In this document: in pieces, positions 7,805 to 16,835 of the stretch
Layout of the letters: each line of letters starts with the position of its first letter
Numbering within the stretch: the first letter of the stretch is position 1
Source of the DNA: an uncultured Algibacter sp.
Lineage (GTDB): Bacteria > Bacteroidota > Bacteroidia > Flavobacteriales > Flavobacteriaceae
Reading direction: 5' to 3'
DNA length: 64,000 nucleotides
NCBI RefSeq assembly: GCF_947487575.1
Contig: NZ_CANKXG010000001.1
Span: 372,001-436,000, forward strand
Translations under genes and position numbers: made by a program
The notes under the pieces: model-generated
Told to the model about the DNA's origin: nothing
The model's database searches: none
Seen by the model: only the letters and a program-made list of their open reading frames with translations

Positions 7805-9663
7805 ACATTAAAATCACTTTTTGTGACTAAACCCATTAATTTACTGCCTTTTACTACAGGTAAACTACCTATAGCATGTGTTTCCATTAATTCTTTAGCA
7901 GTTTCAATTGGTGTATATTGATCAACGGTTACAATATCTGTCTTCATTAATTTTCCAACATTATTCTCTTTTCCTTCGGGTTCATCTAAATAGGATTCTA
8001 CATCCGACCAACAAATTAACCCCACTAATTCGCGTTCATGGTTTACTACTGGCATGTGATGAATTCCTTTCCACTTCATAATGTGTAATACCAAATCGAT
8101 ACTATCTTCTTTATCAACCGAAAAAATATCTCTACTCATAAGGTGCTTTACTACATATTTTGCCCTAAAACCCGTTTTACCAGTATGATGCAACATGCCC
8201 CAAGTCGAAACTGGATAACCTTTTTCTTGTTTTTCATATAAGTTTGCGGTTAATAGTTGCATAGCCTCATAACGTTTATGCGATTTCAACAAATTTCTAT
8301 AGCTTCTAACCATCCACTCTGAACCGTTGTCTCCTCTAATTCTATCCTCTATAATCTTTAAGTAATATTCTGCATCTTTTGGGCTTACCCCTACATGATA
8401 CAATCCTTTATATGCCATTGGAAGTAATTCATCTAAAAGAAGTTTATGACTTGATATATATTTACCATCCCAATAAAACTGTGTGGCCATACCATATCGA
8501 GCCGCATTGAAAAAATTAATTTTTACATCCTTAAAATCCCATTTATTATGAATGTTTTTCAACGCCTTAGGTTTACCCATCATAACTCCAACCCAAAACA
8601 TCATATTAGCAATTTCATCAGCGGTTGTTGGTCCAGAAGGAATATATCTGTTTTCAATTCTTAAACTGGCCTTGTTATCCATAACACCATAACACACTCT
8701 ATTCCATGGGTACACGGTTCCATTGTGCAACTGTAAAGCTCTAAGTTTTGGTATTTCGTTATTTTTAATCATATCCACACTATTGCGCGTAAAATCTGTG
8801 GTTATAAAACTTCTAAACCTAGAAATGTTGTTTTTAAAAATATCTGTAATCGTTCCTCTTTCCCAATCGTTACCAAAGCTAACTCTAGACTGCTTTTCGT
8901 TTAGTAAATAAGAGTTTGCTCTAGTATCAATACTTTGTGTAAATAGTGCAATTCTGGTTTCGCTCCACAATTCTTTTCCAAATAATATTGGAGAATTAGT
9001 GCACACGCTTAAAACTGGGCCTGCAATGGCTTGCGCCCAATTGTAATTGTCTACAAAGTCTTTTGGGCTAAGTTGTAAATGCATCTGAAAACTAGTATTA
9101 CACCCTTCTAGCATTACAGAGTCGTGCAATAAATTAAGTTCGTCCACACCCTTAATATGAATATCAAAACTTTTTCGTCGAGTTTGTTTAATAGCGTCAT
9201 TTAAAACAAAATAACGTTCAACATTAGTCATGTTTTCTTCACCCACATTGTTAACAGATAATGAAGGTAAAATGCCTGTAAGAATGATTTTTATATCTTT
9301 TTTTGCAGCTATCTTTTTCGCCTTATTTAAACAATCTTCCAATTGCTTGTGAAGATTTGAAAAGCAATCGCCTTTAAGCTTTAAGGGGTCTAAATTTAAT
9401 TCTAAATTATAATTACCAATTTCAGTTGTAAAATGGTCGTCATTAATATCATCTAACAGCTCTAACGACTTGCTTTCTGGTAAAAACTGATTATTTACTA
9501 AACAAAATTCTTGTTCTGCGCCTATTCGCAGCGGCGCTTCTTCAATCATGTTATTTTCAATCATGATATCCAAGGCCTCAATATCATTTAATAAGTGATG
9601 AATATAATTAGCCCGGTCTTTTTTTGTATTGAGTTTAGTTACTTTTAAATCTCCCATAACCAT
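7801..9663 (-). CDS. Glutamate-cysteine-ligase-like (GCS2) protein fused to a CBS-domain pair
   Basis: About residues 40-430 resemble the GCS2/YbdK-type carboxylate-amine ligase fold: RIGAEQEFCLVN near the start, NYNLELNLDPL, SFQMHLQLSP, and the arginine/asparagine-rich RIENRYIPSGPT. The last 120 residues form two CBS motifs (LMSRDIFSVDKED...GIHHMPVV and LMKTDIVTVDQYT...GSLPVVKG), which usually sense adenine nucleotides. A ligase making a gamma-glutamyl-type amide under energy-state control is therefore an inference. The start is placed at the ATG at 9663 (620 aa); ATG 9657 is equally possible, and an upstream TTG at 9684 is less likely. It overlaps the deacylase by 4 bp. Confidence 0.8.
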   Translation of the reverse strand: MVMGDLKVTKLNTKKDRANYIHHLLNDIEALDIMIENNMIEEAPLRIGAEQEFCLVNNQFLPESKSLELLDDINDDHFTTEIGNYNLELNLDPLKLKGDCFSNLHKQLEDCLNKAKKIAAKKDIKIILTGILPSLSVNNVGEENMTNVERYFVLNDAIKQTRRKSFDIHIKGVDELNLLHDSVMLEGCNTSFQMHLQLSPKDFVDNYNWAQAIAGPVLSVCTNSPILFGKELWSETRIALFTQSIDTRANSYLLNEKQSRVSFGNDWERGTITDIFKNNISRFRSFITTDFTRNSVDMIKNNEIPKLRALQLHNGTVYPWNRVCYGVMDNKASLRIENRYIPSGPTTADEIANMMFWVGVMMGKPKALKNIHNKWDFKDVKINFFNAARYGMATQFYWDGKYISSHKLLLDELLPMAYKGLYHVGVSPKDAEYYLKIIEDRIRGDNGSEWMVRSYRNLLKSHKRYEAMQLLTANLYEKQEKGYPVSTWGMLHHTGKTGFRAKYVVKHLMSRDIFSVDKEDSIDLVLHIMKWKGIHHMPVVNHERELVGLICWSDVESYLDEPEGKENNVGKLMKTDIVTVDQYTPIETAKELMETHAIGSLPVVKGSKLMGLVTKSDFNV

Positions 9664-9744
9664 ATAATTTAGATTGGTTTTCAATGAATTAAATTACTCA
9701 ACTCGAGGTATTTTAAAAATGATTTTTATCATATAAAATCTTAT

Positions 9745-9777
9745 TTTGTTTGGTGTTAATTGTTATTGCTACTTTTG
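9745..9777 (+). promoter_or_regulatory. Bacteroidota-type promoter of rnpA
   Basis: TTTG at 9745-9748 and TACTTTTG at 9770-9777 match the -33 TTG/TTTG and -7 TAnnTTTG elements, 21 nt apart. Transcription would begin just before the rnpA ATG at 9795. Confidence 0.65.
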
Positions 9778-9794
9778 TAAGCATAATTTTGTTT

Positions 9795-10172
9795 ATGTCT
9801 GCAACTTATCCCAAAAAAGAAAAGCTAAAAAGCAAAAAACTCATTGACCAATTGTTTACCGAAGGACAATCTGTTTCTGCTTTTCCGTTGCGGCTGGTAT
9901 ATTTATCTACACCATTTGAAGATAATGTTATTGCAAAAACAGGTGTTTCAGTAAGCAAAAAAAACTTTAAAACAGCTGTAGATAGAAACCATATAAAACG
10001 TTTGTTAAGAGAAGTTTATCGCTTAAATAAAGCTGAGTTTTTTAACAATTTAACAACACAACATGCGTTTATGATTTTGTACATTGGCAAAGAAAAACCC
10101 ACATTTGCCCAAGTTGAAACCAAAATGAAAGCTCTGTTTGGAAAGTTTTCAGCCAAAGTTTCAAAACCTTAA
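9795..10172 (+). CDS. rnpA: Ribonuclease P protein component
   Basis: The 125-aa basic protein has the RnpA signature: GVSVSKKNFKTAVDRNHIKR followed by LLREVYR, the RNR box that contacts the RNase P RNA. It starts with the usual KKEKLKSKKLIDQLFTEG. Together with the M1 RNA it removes 5' leaders from pre-tRNAs. ATG 9795 is chosen because it lies just downstream of a good promoter and gives the family length; the frame upstream (from 9750) would add a meaningless hydrophobic leader. It is not next to rpmH or dnaA here. The DUF4349 lipoprotein gene begins 13 bp after its stop. Confidence 0.95.
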   Translation: MSATYPKKEKLKSKKLIDQLFTEGQSVSAFPLRLVYLSTPFEDNVIAKTGVSVSKKNFKTAVDRNHIKRLLREVYRLNKAEFFNNLTTQHAFMILYIGKEKPTFAQVETKMKALFGKFSAKVSKP

Positions 10173-10184
10173 ACAATACTGCTT

Positions 10185-10994
10185 ATGAAATTACTGTCTT
10201 ATTTTTTGATTCTGATGTTTCCCTTAATGTGTTCATCTCCAAAGGATGAAAATTATGATTCTAGCATCTATCAAGATTCAGAAATAGTTTATGAAGAAAC
10301 ATCCTCATTAAACGGTTTAATTTCGGTGCCTGCTGAAGCTTCTCCACAAAAAATTATTAAAACCTCTTATTTAAAATTTGAAACACAGGATTTAGATAAA
10401 ACCTACCTTCAAATTAAAAAAGCAATTCAAAAGAATAAAGGCTTTATTCAAGATGATAATTCCAACAAGTCCTATAACACTTTAACGCGGCATATAATTG
10501 TTAGAATTCCTACTAATAACTTCCAAAACACTTTAGATGCGGTAAGTAAAAATGTAGATTATTTTGACACTAAGCGTATTTCAGCAAAAGATGTAACAGA
10601 AGAATTTATTGATTTAGAAACGCGATTAAAAGCAAAACTAACTTTAGAAAAGCGCTATTTAGAATTACTTTCTAAAGCCAAAAACGTTAAGGAAATGCTT
10701 GAAATAGAGCGCGAGCTTTCTAATATAAGAGAAGAAATAGAAGCAAAACAAGGACGTTTAAAATACCTTCAAGATAAAGTATCATTAAGCACGTTAGATA
10801 TTGAGTTTTATAAATTAACCTCTGAAGCGCCAGTTGCAAAATCGTATGGTACAAAAATGTGGAATGCTGTAAAGTCTGGTTTCAACGGAATTTCAATATT
10901 TTTCTTAGGTCTATTACACATCTGGCCTTTTATAATAATCCTTATTGTTGCTGGTTATTTTATTAAAAGATGGATTAAAAAAAGTAAAAAATAA
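10185..10994 (+). CDS. DUF4349 domain lipoprotein with C-terminal TM helix
   Basis: The 269-aa protein has a lipoprotein-like N-terminus (LLSYFLILMFPLMCSSP), then the DUF4349 domain: IIKTSYLKFETQDLD, RHIIVRIPTNNFQNTLDAV, and a long coiled-coil hairpin (about residues 140-205, EFIDLETRLKAKLTLEKRYL) in the middle. A hydrophobic helix near the C-terminus (IFFLGLLHIWPFIIILIVAG) is followed by a basic tail, so it may be tethered at both ends. The function of the family is unknown. It follows rnpA closely and precedes the S41 protease by 53 bp. Confidence 0.85.
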   Translation: MKLLSYFLILMFPLMCSSPKDENYDSSIYQDSEIVYEETSSLNGLISVPAEASPQKIIKTSYLKFETQDLDKTYLQIKKAIQKNKGFIQDDNSNKSYNTLTRHIIVRIPTNNFQNTLDAVSKNVDYFDTKRISAKDVTEEFIDLETRLKAKLTLEKRYLELLSKAKNVKEMLEIERELSNIREEIEAKQGRLKYLQDKVSLSTLDIEFYKLTSEAPVAKSYGTKMWNAVKSGFNGISIFFLGLLHIWPFIIILIVAGYFIKRWIKKSKK

Positions 10995-11047
10995 CACTTC
11001 TTTATTGTCGTTTCGTTTGACTTTAGGGGAGTTTTAAAACATATCGC

Positions 11048-12682
11048 ATGAAAAAAATATTAAAAAAGAAAATCATAATTCCAATATTAGTTTGTGTTGT
11101 TTTCTTTTCAACAACCGCATTTAAAAATGATTTTTTTGAAATTGCTAAACAAATAGAAATTTTCACCACATTGTTTAAAGAGTTAAACATGAATTATGTG
11201 GACGAAACCAATCCTGGAGACTTAATGGATACCGCTATTAAAAGTATGTTAGCAGATTTAGACCCGTATACCAATTTTATGAACGAGCAGGATGTTGAAG
11301 CTGCTAGAATTAATAATACTGGTGACTATACAGGTATTGGAGCAAGAATAAAAACTCTAAAAGACAAATTAGTTATAGTTGAGCCTTACAAAGATTATCC
11401 AGCAGACAAAGCGGGTTTAAAAGCGGGCGATGAAATTATAAAAGTAGGCTCTGTTTTGGTTGAAAATTATGATGACCATGCAGGCGATTTATTAAGAGGT
11501 GTCTCAGGATCTTCTATTGAGGTAACATACAAACGTCAAGAAAAAACACAAACTGCTACTATAAAACGTGCTGAAGTTGAAATTAAAGCAGTGCCTCATT
11601 TTTCATTGATAGATGATAAAACGGGTTACATTGCACTAAGTCGGTTTAGCAAAAAAGCGTATGCAGAAACCAATTACGCATTGCGTGATTTAAAAACCCA
11701 AGGCGCAGAACGTATTATTTTAGATTTGCGCGGAAACCCAGGAGGATTAGTTAATGAAGCTATTAAAATTGTAAACCTTTTTGTTCCTAAAGATCAATTG
11801 GTCGTTACCACAAAATCAAAAGTTAAAAAATATAACCGTACGTATATCACCAAAAGCGACCCTATTGATGCTGAAATTCCGTTAGTAATTCTGTTGGATG
11901 GCAGTAGTGCATCAGCAAGTGAGATTGTTTCTGGCGCACTTCAAGATTTAGATCGAGCCGTTATTGTCGGTTCTAGAAGTTTTGGTAAGGGTTTGGTGCA
12001 GCGCCCTAAATTATTAACTTATGGGACACAGGTTAAAATAACAATTTCAAGATATTATACCCCATCTGGCAGGTGTATTCAGTCTTTAGATTATTGGAAT
12101 AGAAATGAAAAAGGAGAAGCTGTTAAAGTAAAAGAAGAAAATTATAACGTTTTTAAAACCAAAAATGGACGCCAAGTATTTGATGGCGGTGGTGTTTTTC
12201 CAGATGTACAAGTTGGGTATAATAAAATATCCCCTATCACAACCGCTATTGTAAATAATGATTTAATTTTTGACTATGCCACCAATTATTATTACAATCA
12301 CACTTTTGATGATATAAACACATTAAAACTTACTGATAAAGACTTTTCAGAATTTAAAAACTATCTAAAAACAAACAATTTTTCTTTTGAAACGGATACT
12401 GAAAAAGCACTTAAAAAAGCTTTTGAAACAGCGAAAAAAGAAGAATTAAACGATAATATTGAAAGTGATTTTAATACCCTAATTTCTAATTTAAACACCT
12501 CTAAAACCAGTGTTATAGATAAAAATAAAGACTATTTATTGGAATTATTAACTAAAGATATCGTTAAGCGTTATGTATATAGAGAGGGCTTATATGAGTA
12601 TTTAGAATTACACGACGCCGAAATTAAAAAGGCAACAGATATACTTAGCAACCCATCAACCTATCTGGGTTATTTAAAATAA
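11048..12682 (+). CDS. S41 family C-terminal processing peptidase
   Basis: This 544-aa protein has a signal anchor (IIIPILVCVVFFSTTAF), an N-terminal helical domain, a PDZ domain (about 85-165, TGIGARIKTLKDKLVIVEPY and GLKAGDEIIKVG), and the S41 catalytic core. Ser289 in SSASASEIVSG and Lys314 in SFGKGLVQ form the Ser-Lys dyad with the 25-residue spacing of CtpA/Prc. The region after about residue 400 is a helical extension found in flavobacterial homologues. It probably degrades or processes periplasmic proteins by recognising C-termini. It is in a co-directional run with rnpA, DUF4349 and the OmpA protein. Confidence 0.95.
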   Translation: MKKILKKKIIIPILVCVVFFSTTAFKNDFFEIAKQIEIFTTLFKELNMNYVDETNPGDLMDTAIKSMLADLDPYTNFMNEQDVEAARINNTGDYTGIGARIKTLKDKLVIVEPYKDYPADKAGLKAGDEIIKVGSVLVENYDDHAGDLLRGVSGSSIEVTYKRQEKTQTATIKRAEVEIKAVPHFSLIDDKTGYIALSRFSKKAYAETNYALRDLKTQGAERIILDLRGNPGGLVNEAIKIVNLFVPKDQLVVTTKSKVKKYNRTYITKSDPIDAEIPLVILLDGSSASASEIVSGALQDLDRAVIVGSRSFGKGLVQRPKLLTYGTQVKITISRYYTPSGRCIQSLDYWNRNEKGEAVKVKEENYNVFKTKNGRQVFDGGGVFPDVQVGYNKISPITTAIVNNDLIFDYATNYYYNHTFDDINTLKLTDKDFSEFKNYLKTNNFSFETDTEKALKKAFETAKKEELNDNIESDFNTLISNLNTSKTSVIDKNKDYLLELLTKDIVKRYVYREGLYEYLELHDAEIKKATDILSNPSTYLGYLK

Positions 12683-12793
12683 GTATGCCTTTTTTATACT
12701 ATTAACGTTTTTCATAAACCGCATACTGCATTGGCTTCTGGCATGATTTTAGATTAAAAAATAGTATATTTATCCTCTATTCAATGCCCTATT

Positions 12794-13657
12794 ATGAATA
12801 AATTATTAGTATTAATATTATTTACTTTTAACTGTGTTTTTGTTTTTTCTCAAAAAGAATTAACACAGGAGGTTTATTTTGATACTGATAAATACGATGT
12901 TCCTAACACTGAAGTAAACCGTTTATTGTTATTCATTTCTTCGTTAAATGATATAGATATTGAGTCTATTTCTATTTTTGGTTTTTGTGATGATAGAGGT
13001 GCAGATACATATAATTTAATACTTTCTCAACAACGTGCTGATGCTATAAAAGCTATTTTTGCTAATAATGAAATTAGCGAGTCCTTAATAACTAACGTTG
13101 ATGGAAAAGGTGAAATTCTTCTTAAAATAATTGAAGAAGAAAACCTTTTAAAAATAAGAGGACTAAACAGAAAAGTTGAAATTATTGTTAAGCCTAAGCC
13201 TCCTAAACCCTTAATAAAAACAACAAAAGATAGCATACCTAAACCAACCAAACCAAAAGGTGTTTTAGATCTTATAAAAGATGGTGCTAAGGGTGATAAA
13301 ATTCTATTTAAAAATATCTTATTTAAAACGGGATATCCAACAGTAACACCAAGTTCAAAAAAAATACTAGAATCTATTGCTAATGCGCTTATTGAGCGAG
13401 AAGATATTTATTTTACCATTCAAGGTCACGTATGTTGTACGCAATACAGTAGAGATGCCGTTAATAGAAAAACGAAAAAAAGAAATTTATCTGAAGCCAG
13501 AGCCGAATATGTATATAACTACTTTATAAAAAAAGGAATAGATAAAAAAAGAATGCGACATGTAGGTATGCGAAGAAAATTTCCTTTGGGCGGTGAGCCA
13601 GAATTTGATAGACGTGTAGAAATACTTATAACCTACACTGGTGACCAAGCTAAATAA
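12794..13657 (+). CDS. Secreted protein with two OmpA-like domains
   Basis: A signal peptide (LLVLILFTFNCVFVFSQ) is followed by a first OmpA-like module (about 25-130: VYFDTDKYDVPN, then IFGFCDDRGADTYNLILSQQ, RADAIKAIF), a Pro/Lys-rich linker (131-157), and a second module (about 168-285: ILFKTGYPTVTPSSKKILES, FTIQGHV, RAEYVYNYFIKKGI, RMRHVG, DRRVEILI). OmpA modules bind peptidoglycan; two in tandem without a beta-barrel suggest a periplasmic linker or adaptor. The next gene begins 6 bp later, which suggests the two are cotranscribed. Confidence 0.85.
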   Translation: MNKLLVLILFTFNCVFVFSQKELTQEVYFDTDKYDVPNTEVNRLLLFISSLNDIDIESISIFGFCDDRGADTYNLILSQQRADAIKAIFANNEISESLITNVDGKGEILLKIIEEENLLKIRGLNRKVEIIVKPKPPKPLIKTTKDSIPKPTKPKGVLDLIKDGAKGDKILFKNILFKTGYPTVTPSSKKILESIANALIEREDIYFTIQGHVCCTQYSRDAVNRKTKKRNLSEARAEYVYNYFIKKGIDKKRMRHVGMRRKFPLGGEPEFDRRVEILITYTGDQAK

Positions 13658-13663
13658 ACTACA

Positions 13664-15019
13664 ATGTACTCCAAAACTAAGTTTTTTCTAATTAGTTTCT
13701 GTTTAGTTTCTGTTTACAGCTTTTGCCAAAACACATTTGTTCCAGACGATAATTTTGAACAAACTTTAATAAATTTAGGCTGGGATTCTGGCCCGTTAGA
13801 TGATTTTGTACCAACAGCAAATATAAGTGGGCGTACAAGTTTAGATGTAAGTTTTGATATTACTGGGTTAATAATTTCAGACCTTACTGGAATTGAAGAT
13901 TTTGCAGCTTTAACCCAATTATATGTTCAAAATAATCAATTAAGTACTATTAATGTTAGCCAAAACAATAATCTACAAATTTTATGGTGCTTTAATAACC
14001 TATTATCAACTCTTAATGTCACTCAAAACCCTAGGTTAATTTCTTTACGATGTGAGGATAATCAGTTAACAAACCTAGATGTTTCCAATAATTCAAATTT
14101 AAATGTTCTGGTTTGTGAACGTAATCAAATTACAACTATTGATATTTCAAATAGCACAGGGTTAAATAGATTTCAATGCGGAAATAACGTCTTAACAAAT
14201 ATAGATGTTAGTGCTAATGCAAACTTGTCTTTTTTCTCTTGTGAGCAAAACCAATTAACTAATTTAAACCTTTTAAATAATACTCAATTAACATCATTAT
14301 ATTGTTTTAATAATCAAATTACAGAATTAGACCTTTCTAATAATACCAGCCTAACAGATTTAAATTGCAGCAATAATCAATTGTGTTTATTAAACCTTAA
14401 TAATCAAAACAACAATGCCTTTACAGCAATAAATTTCGATATTAATCCAGATTTATATTGTGTTGTTGTTGATAATGCTACAGGAAATCATTCTACTTGG
14501 GTGCCAAATTCCTTTTTAAATTACGTAAACTCACTTGAAGAATGTAGTAATTTTATACCTATTGATTCTTTTGAAAACGTGATTACTACTAGTTATATAT
14601 TACCCCCTCTTAATAATGGTAATTACTTTACTGAAACTGGAGGAATAGGCACTACTTTAAACCCAGGAGATATTATAACAACTACTCAAACTATTTATAT
14701 TTATAGCGCAACTACTTGTAATAGTAATGAAAGTAGTTTTATGGTTATTATTAATAATGCCGATTATTTTATACCAAAATTTTTTACACCTAATAATGAT
14801 GGTGCTAATGATGTATGGCAAGTCTATGATAGGTTAAATCTTGTAAATAATATTTCAATTTATAATAGACATGGTAAGCTTTTAAAGTTTTTACCTAGCA
14901 CAAAATCTAGTTGGGATGGTACTTTTAATGGAGAATTATTAAGTAGTGGTAGTTATTGGTATGAAATTGTTTTAAATACTCGCGAAATTTTACGAGGTCA
15001 TTTTGCATTAAAACGCTAG
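13664..15019 (+). CDS. Leucine-rich-repeat protein with T9SS type B sorting domain
   Basis: A signal peptide (FFLISFCLVSVYSFCQ) precedes a leucine-rich-repeat region (about residues 60-260) with repeats near 21 residues of the form LxxLxCxxNQLTNLDVSNN, containing regularly spaced Cys and Asn. The C-terminal 85 residues (FIPKFFTPNNDGANDVWQVY, then ISIYNRHGKLL, SSWDGTFNGELLSSGSYWYE) are a gliding-motility-type/T9SS type B sorting domain. The protein is therefore exported by the type IX system and stays on the surface or is released. The LRRs suggest protein or glycan binding; the ligand is unknown. Its stop (15017-15019) directly abuts the stop of the convergent GNAT gene. Confidence 0.92.
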   Translation: MYSKTKFFLISFCLVSVYSFCQNTFVPDDNFEQTLINLGWDSGPLDDFVPTANISGRTSLDVSFDITGLIISDLTGIEDFAALTQLYVQNNQLSTINVSQNNNLQILWCFNNLLSTLNVTQNPRLISLRCEDNQLTNLDVSNNSNLNVLVCERNQITTIDISNSTGLNRFQCGNNVLTNIDVSANANLSFFSCEQNQLTNLNLLNNTQLTSLYCFNNQITELDLSNNTSLTDLNCSNNQLCLLNLNNQNNNAFTAINFDINPDLYCVVVDNATGNHSTWVPNSFLNYVNSLEECSNFIPIDSFENVITTSYILPPLNNGNYFTETGGIGTTLNPGDIITTTQTIYIYSATTCNSNESSFMVIINNADYFIPKFFTPNNDGANDVWQVYDRLNLVNNISIYNRHGKLLKFLPSTKSSWDGTFNGELLSSGSYWYEIVLNTREILRGHFALKR

Positions 15020-15463
15020 TTATTTTTTTATCATAGCAATATGTGGAATATTATCTTCAAGATACTCTTCACCTATTGCATTATAACCTAAACTATTATA
15101 GAATTTTTTTAAATATACTTGTGCTGAAATTTTTATAGTAGTTTCATTAAAATGGTTTTTTATCGCTTCATCGGAAGCGTCCATAATATCAAAACCATAC
15201 TTGTGCTGACGTTCGTTTTTCGCCACTACTACTCTACCTATACTAGCTTCTTTAAAATAATCGCCTGGTTTAAAAATTCGCGTATAAGCTACTATCTTTT
15301 TATTTTTAAATCCTAAAACATGAAACGAATTTTCATCTTTTCCATCAAGATCTTGATATACGCAATCTTGCTCTACAACAAACACTTCACTTCGAAGCTG
15401 AAGTAAATTATATAACTCATAATTAGTAAGTTTTTTAAAAGATTTTATTTTTATTTCTAACAT
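15020..15463 (-). CDS. GNAT acetyltransferase, ElaA-like
   Basis: The 147-aa protein begins with the ElaA-type pattern FKKLTNYELYNLLQLRSEVF, then VVEQDCVYQDLDGKDENSFH, and RIFKPGDYFKEASIGRVVV, followed by the acetyl-CoA loop region around ERQHKYGFDIMDASDEAI. ElaA-family proteins are small GNATs of unknown substrate. It lies 2 bp downstream of the cation transporter gene on the same strand, so it is probably cotranscribed with it and with rpiB. Confidence 0.88.
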   Translation of the reverse strand: MLEIKIKSFKKLTNYELYNLLQLRSEVFVVEQDCVYQDLDGKDENSFHVLGFKNKKIVAYTRIFKPGDYFKEASIGRVVVAKNERQHKYGFDIMDASDEAIKNHFNETTIKISAQVYLKKFYNSLGYNAIGEEYLEDNIPHIAMIKK

Positions 15464-15465
15464 TT

Positions 15466-16383
15466 TTAATCTTGAACAATTATATCTTTAACATCATCTT
15501 TACCATATTCTGGTTGAATATTTACATGATTAATATCGTATTTATTAAAAACAAAATCTTCTATTTCACGTAATACAATATCAAATTCAGATAACGTTAT
15601 GTTTTTATTAAAATCAATATGTGCTTCCAAATGAATTTCATCTTCATTCAATTGCCACACATGGACGTGGTGCACATTTTTAATAGGTTCAAATGCATTA
15701 ATTTCTTCAACAATTTTCTTAATTGGAATAGTATCTGGAGTAAACAACATTAAAACTTTTGTAGAGTCTTTTAATAAATCAAAACCCATCCAAATTAAAT
15801 ATAATGCAATAACGAAAGTGAGTACACTATCAACCCAATAAAGTTGATAATATTTCATAAGTAAGCCTCCTATTAAAACAGCTACACTCGCCATCATATC
15901 AGTTAATAAATGCAGGTATGCACTTTTCATATTCATATTAGCTTCAGAATCTTTTTTAAGCAAAAGCACACTAAAACCATTACCTAAAATAGCCACTAAT
16001 GAAAGCCATATTACTAAATTAGATTCTATGTCTTGTGGATTTTGAAAACGTTCTACAGCTTCAATAATTAGTAAAACAGCAACTATCATTAAAGTAGCTG
16101 CATTAATAAAAGCTGCTAAAATTTCGGCACGTTTATAACCAAAAGTTTTTTGAAATGAAGCTTTCCTTTTAGATAAATTATTAGCTATATAACTAATAAT
16201 TAAAGAAACTACGTCGCTAAAATTATGTAACGCATCACTTAATAATGCTAAACTACCAGAAAGTAGTCCACCTACAACTTGAGCAGCTGTAATAATAATA
16301 TTTAATAAAATGGATATAATAAGATTGCGACCTTTTAAGTCGCTATGATCATGCGAATGATTATGACCATGATGGTGTCCCAT
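15466..16383 (-). CDS. Cation diffusion facilitator family metal transporter
   Basis: The 305-aa protein has a His-rich N-terminus (MGHHHGHNHSHDHSD), six predicted membrane helices and the CDF metal-site pattern: DALHNFSDV in helix 2 and HLLTDMMASV in helix 5. The cytoplasmic C-terminal domain (about 215-300, HHVHVWQLNEDEIHLEAHID) is the usual metal-sensing ferredoxin-like dimerisation domain. The His/Asp site suggests efflux of Zn2+ or similar divalent ions using the proton gradient. It lies between rpiB (17 bp gap) and the ElaA-like gene on the minus strand. Confidence 0.93.
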   Translation of the reverse strand: MGHHHGHNHSHDHSDLKGRNLIISILLNIIITAAQVVGGLLSGSLALLSDALHNFSDVVSLIISYIANNLSKRKASFQKTFGYKRAEILAAFINAATLMIVAVLLIIEAVERFQNPQDIESNLVIWLSLVAILGNGFSVLLLKKDSEANMNMKSAYLHLLTDMMASVAVLIGGLLMKYYQLYWVDSVLTFVIALYLIWMGFDLLKDSTKVLMLFTPDTIPIKKIVEEINAFEPIKNVHHVHVWQLNEDEIHLEAHIDFNKNITLSEFDIVLREIEDFVFNKYDINHVNIQPEYGKDDVKDIIVQD

Positions 16384-16400
16384 TTATATTAAAATAAACA

Positions 16401-16835
16401 TTAACAAGATAAAGGAATTTTATCTATTCTATTTTGGTGACGCCCACCTTCAAACTCTGTATTTAAAAACGTTTCAACCATTTTTAAAGCTTGTGGAATA
16501 GCTGTAAATCTTGCTGGAATACATAATATATTTGCATTATTATGTTGTCTTATTAATTCAACAATTTCATTATTCCAACATAAACCAGCACGTATTTTTT
16601 GATGTTTATTAGCCGTCATCGCCACACCATTTGCACTACCACAAATTAAAATACCATAAGTCGATTTGTTAGTTTCAACATCTTCAGCAACTGGGTGTAC
16701 AAAATCTGCATAATCAACACTATCATTAGCATCAGTTCCATGATTAATAACCGTAATACCTTTTGATTCTAATAATGTTTTAATAGCAAATTTATACTCT
16801 GTTCCTGCGTGATCGTTTCCTATTGAGATTGTCAT
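16401..16835 (-). CDS. rpiB: Ribose-5-phosphate isomerase B
   Basis: The 144-aa protein matches RpiB/LacAB: SIGNDHAGTEYK at the N-terminus (phosphate-binding His), DYADFVHPVAEDV, the active-site Cys65 in GILICGSANGVAM, NKHQKIRAGLCWN, and NNANILCIPARF. It interconverts ribose-5-phosphate and ribulose-5-phosphate in the non-oxidative pentose phosphate pathway. It is the first gene of a minus-strand run reading into the CDF transporter; its upstream region is the 590-bp AT-rich gap. Confidence 0.95.
   Translation of the reverse strand: MTISIGNDHAGTEYKFAIKTLLESKGITVINHGTDANDSVDYADFVHPVAEDVETNKSTYGILICGSANGVAMTANKHQKIRAGLCWNNEIVELIRQHNNANILCIPARFTAIPQALKMVETFLNTEFEGGRHQNRIDKIPLSC

Noticed and set aside
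12686-12727. AGTATGC/GCATACT inverted repeat after the S41 gene as a terminator
   Set aside because: The arms are only 7 bp with a loop near 30 nt and no T tract after the right arm.
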